Assembly (NCBI GenBank): GCA_963729165.1
Contig: CAVSMM010000004.1
Span: 62,001 to 126,000 of the forward strand
Reading direction: 5' to 3'
Length of the DNA: 64,000 bases
DNA from: JACCZX01 sp963729165
GTDB lineage: Bacteria; Pseudomonadota; Gammaproteobacteria; Burkholderiales; Burkholderiaceae_F
Under the pieces are notes generated by a model, which did not search any database, was not told the origin of the DNA, and worked only from the letters and a program-made list of their open reading frames with translations. Of the stretch, positions 62,954 through 64,000 are shown in pieces. The position numbers were made by a program, and so were the translations under genes. Each line of letters starts with the position of its first letter. Within the stretch, counting starts at the first letter, position 1.

Positions 62954-64000
62954 TCGCAAGTCATCCGCTCCGGACGCGGCGTCGGTGGTCAGCGCACTGA
63001 TCGAGCGCGCACGAGCGGCGCAAGCGGTGGCGAACGGCTACGACCAGATACAGGTTGATCATCTTGTCGCCGCTGCAGGTTGGGCGATCATGGAACCGAC
63101 GCGCAATCGCGAGCTTGCACAGCTGGCGGTCGCGGACACCGGTATCGGCAATGTCGACGACAAGATCCGCAAGAACCATCGCAAGACACTGGGTCTGCTG
63201 CGTGACCTGCAGAGTGCGCGCAGTGTGGGTGTGATCAATCAGGACGCGGCGCGCGGCCTGATCGAGATCGCGCGGCCGGTCGGTGTAGTGGCCGCGATCA
63301 CACCTTCGACCAATCCCGCGGCGACTCCCGCCAACAAGATCATCAATGCACTGAAGGGCCGCAACGCAGTGATCGTGGCTCCCTCACCGAAGGGATGGTC
63401 TACGTGTGCAAGGTTGATTGAGTTCGTTCATCAGCAGCTCGATCGCATTGGCGCGCCGCGTGACCTGGTGCAGCTGCTGCCGTCGCCGGTGACCAAGGAT
63501 TCGACGTACGAGTTGATGCGTCAGGCCGATCTGGTCGTCGCCACCGGTTCGCAGGCCAACGTGCGCGCTGCCTACTCCAGCGGCACGCCGGCTTTTGGCG
63601 TCGGTGCCGGCAATGTCGCAGCGATCGTTGACGAGACCGCCGATCTGGACATGGCGTCCGAGATGATTCTGCGCTCCAAAACGTTCGATAACGCCACCAG
63701 CTGCTCATCAGAGAACAGCGTCATCTTGGTCGATACCATCTACACCGCGGCCATCAATGCGTTCAAGACCCACGGGGCGGTGTTGCTCTCACCCGACGCA
63801 AAGGCACGGCTGCAGAAAACGATGTGGCCTGACGGCAAGTTATCGGCACAAGTCATCGGCCAATCGGCCGCGACGATCGCGGAGCGCGCAGGCCTGGCAA
63901 CAGTCGCCGACGCAAAGCCGCGCGCGTTGTTGGTCGAGGAAAGCGGTGTCGGACCGCAGCATCCGTTTTCCGGCGAGAAGTTGAGCCCGGTGTTGACCGT
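62931..64000 (+). CDS. sauS: Sulfoacetaldehyde dehydrogenase (acylating), SauS-like, 3' end outside window
   Basis: CoA-dependent acylating aldehyde dehydrogenase, resembling SauS, which links sulfoacetyl-CoA and sulfoacetaldehyde. The frame is open from ATG 62931 to the window edge (356 residues visible; about 460-480 expected). Motifs are PVGVVAAITPSTNPAATPAN, VATGSQANVRAAYSSGTPAF, GVGAGNVAAIVDETADL and the catalytic Cys258 in NATSCSSENSVILVD. The start ATG overlaps the bug stop by 23 nt; a GTG at 62985 is an alternative. Related enzymes act on acetaldehyde or succinate semialdehyde, so the assignment leans on the adjacent xsc. Confidence 0.85.
   Translation, partial: MLVSKRIDRKSSAPDAASVVSALIERARAAQAVANGYDQIQVDHLVAAAGWAIMEPTRNRELAQLAVADTGIGNVDDKIRKNHRKTLGLLRDLQSARSVGVINQDAARGLIEIARPVGVVAAITPSTNPAATPANKIINALKGRNAVIVAPSPKGWSTCARLIEFVHQQLDRIGAPRDLVQLLPSPVTKDSTYELMRQADLVVATGSQANVRAAYSSGTPAFGVGAGNVAAIVDETADLDMASEMILRSKTFDNATSCSSENSVILVDTIYTAAINAFKTHGAVLLSPDAKARLQKTMWPDGKLSAQVIGQSAATIAERAGLATVADAKPRALLVEESGVGPQHPFSGEKLSPVLT

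Noticed and set aside
1..64000. CRISPR arrays, insertion sequences, prophage genes, rRNA genes
   Set aside because: No regularly spaced repeats, transposase or phage-type proteins, or rRNA sequence were found in reading both strands.

Overview
The window looks like a chromosomal segment of a GC-rich betaproteobacterium, most likely of the order Burkholderiales. The reasons are the gene orders kdsA-eno-ftsB and suhB / trmJ-cysE / lpxH-ppiB-ppiA-TPR / cysS-alkA-accA-tilS-lysC-tRNA-Ser, together with two Bug-type periplasmic binding proteins. No transposase, integrase, phage gene or CRISPR array was seen.

Layout: 0-3.7 kb holds the end of kdsA, eno, ftsB and a Rossmann/SAF-type oxidoreductase. 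3.8-16.4 kb is an accessory stretch full of broken reading frames: an M1 aminopeptidase, a DUF1330 protein, a GNAT acetyltransferase, a DUF4382-like lipoprotein, two very small envelope proteins, an alginate-export-type porin, a vanadium-haloperoxidase-like lipoprotein, and a LytS/LytR-type signalling locus with one intact-motif kinase, one degenerate kinase and a LytTR response regulator. 16.4-47.8 kb is mostly housekeeping: Hsp33, gamma-carbonic anhydrase, an acyl-CoA synthetase, a hydrolase-PHP-YciO-M50-trpS-methyltransferase-dapA-bamC-MBL series, a uL16-hydroxylase-like gene, SlyD, mutS, pdxA with a Bug protein, suhB, trmJ, cysE, lpxH, cyclophilins, cysS, alkA, accA, tilS and lysC. 47.9-53.4 kb has tRNA-Ser(GCT), a LigD DNA ligase/polymerase, tRNA-Arg(ACG), a broken secreted protein and a small collagen-like lipoprotein.

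The most coherent accessory system is at 53.3-64 kb. It has soeABC-type molybdenum sulfite dehydrogenase genes, a phosphate acetyltransferase, a citrate synthase, xsc (sulfoacetaldehyde acetyltransferase), a Bug binding protein and a SauS-like acylating sulfoacetaldehyde dehydrogenase that runs off the window. Together they form a plausible route for C2 sulfonates: sulfoacetaldehyde to acetyl phosphate plus sulfite (Xsc), acetyl phosphate to acetyl-CoA (Pta), acetyl-CoA into citrate, and sulfite to sulfate (SoeABC). SauS would link sulfoacetyl-CoA to sulfoacetaldehyde, and the Bug protein suggests a tripartite-type uptake system encoded elsewhere.

Many genes are interrupted by single-base frameshifts. 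These include genes that should be essential (cysS twice, dapA near its end) as well as mutS, so many of the breaks are probably consensus errors. The density is far higher in the 3.6-16.4 kb and 51.2-53.3 kb stretches, where true gene decay cannot be excluded. Coordinates of frameshifted genes span the reconstructed gene, and frameshift positions are approximate.
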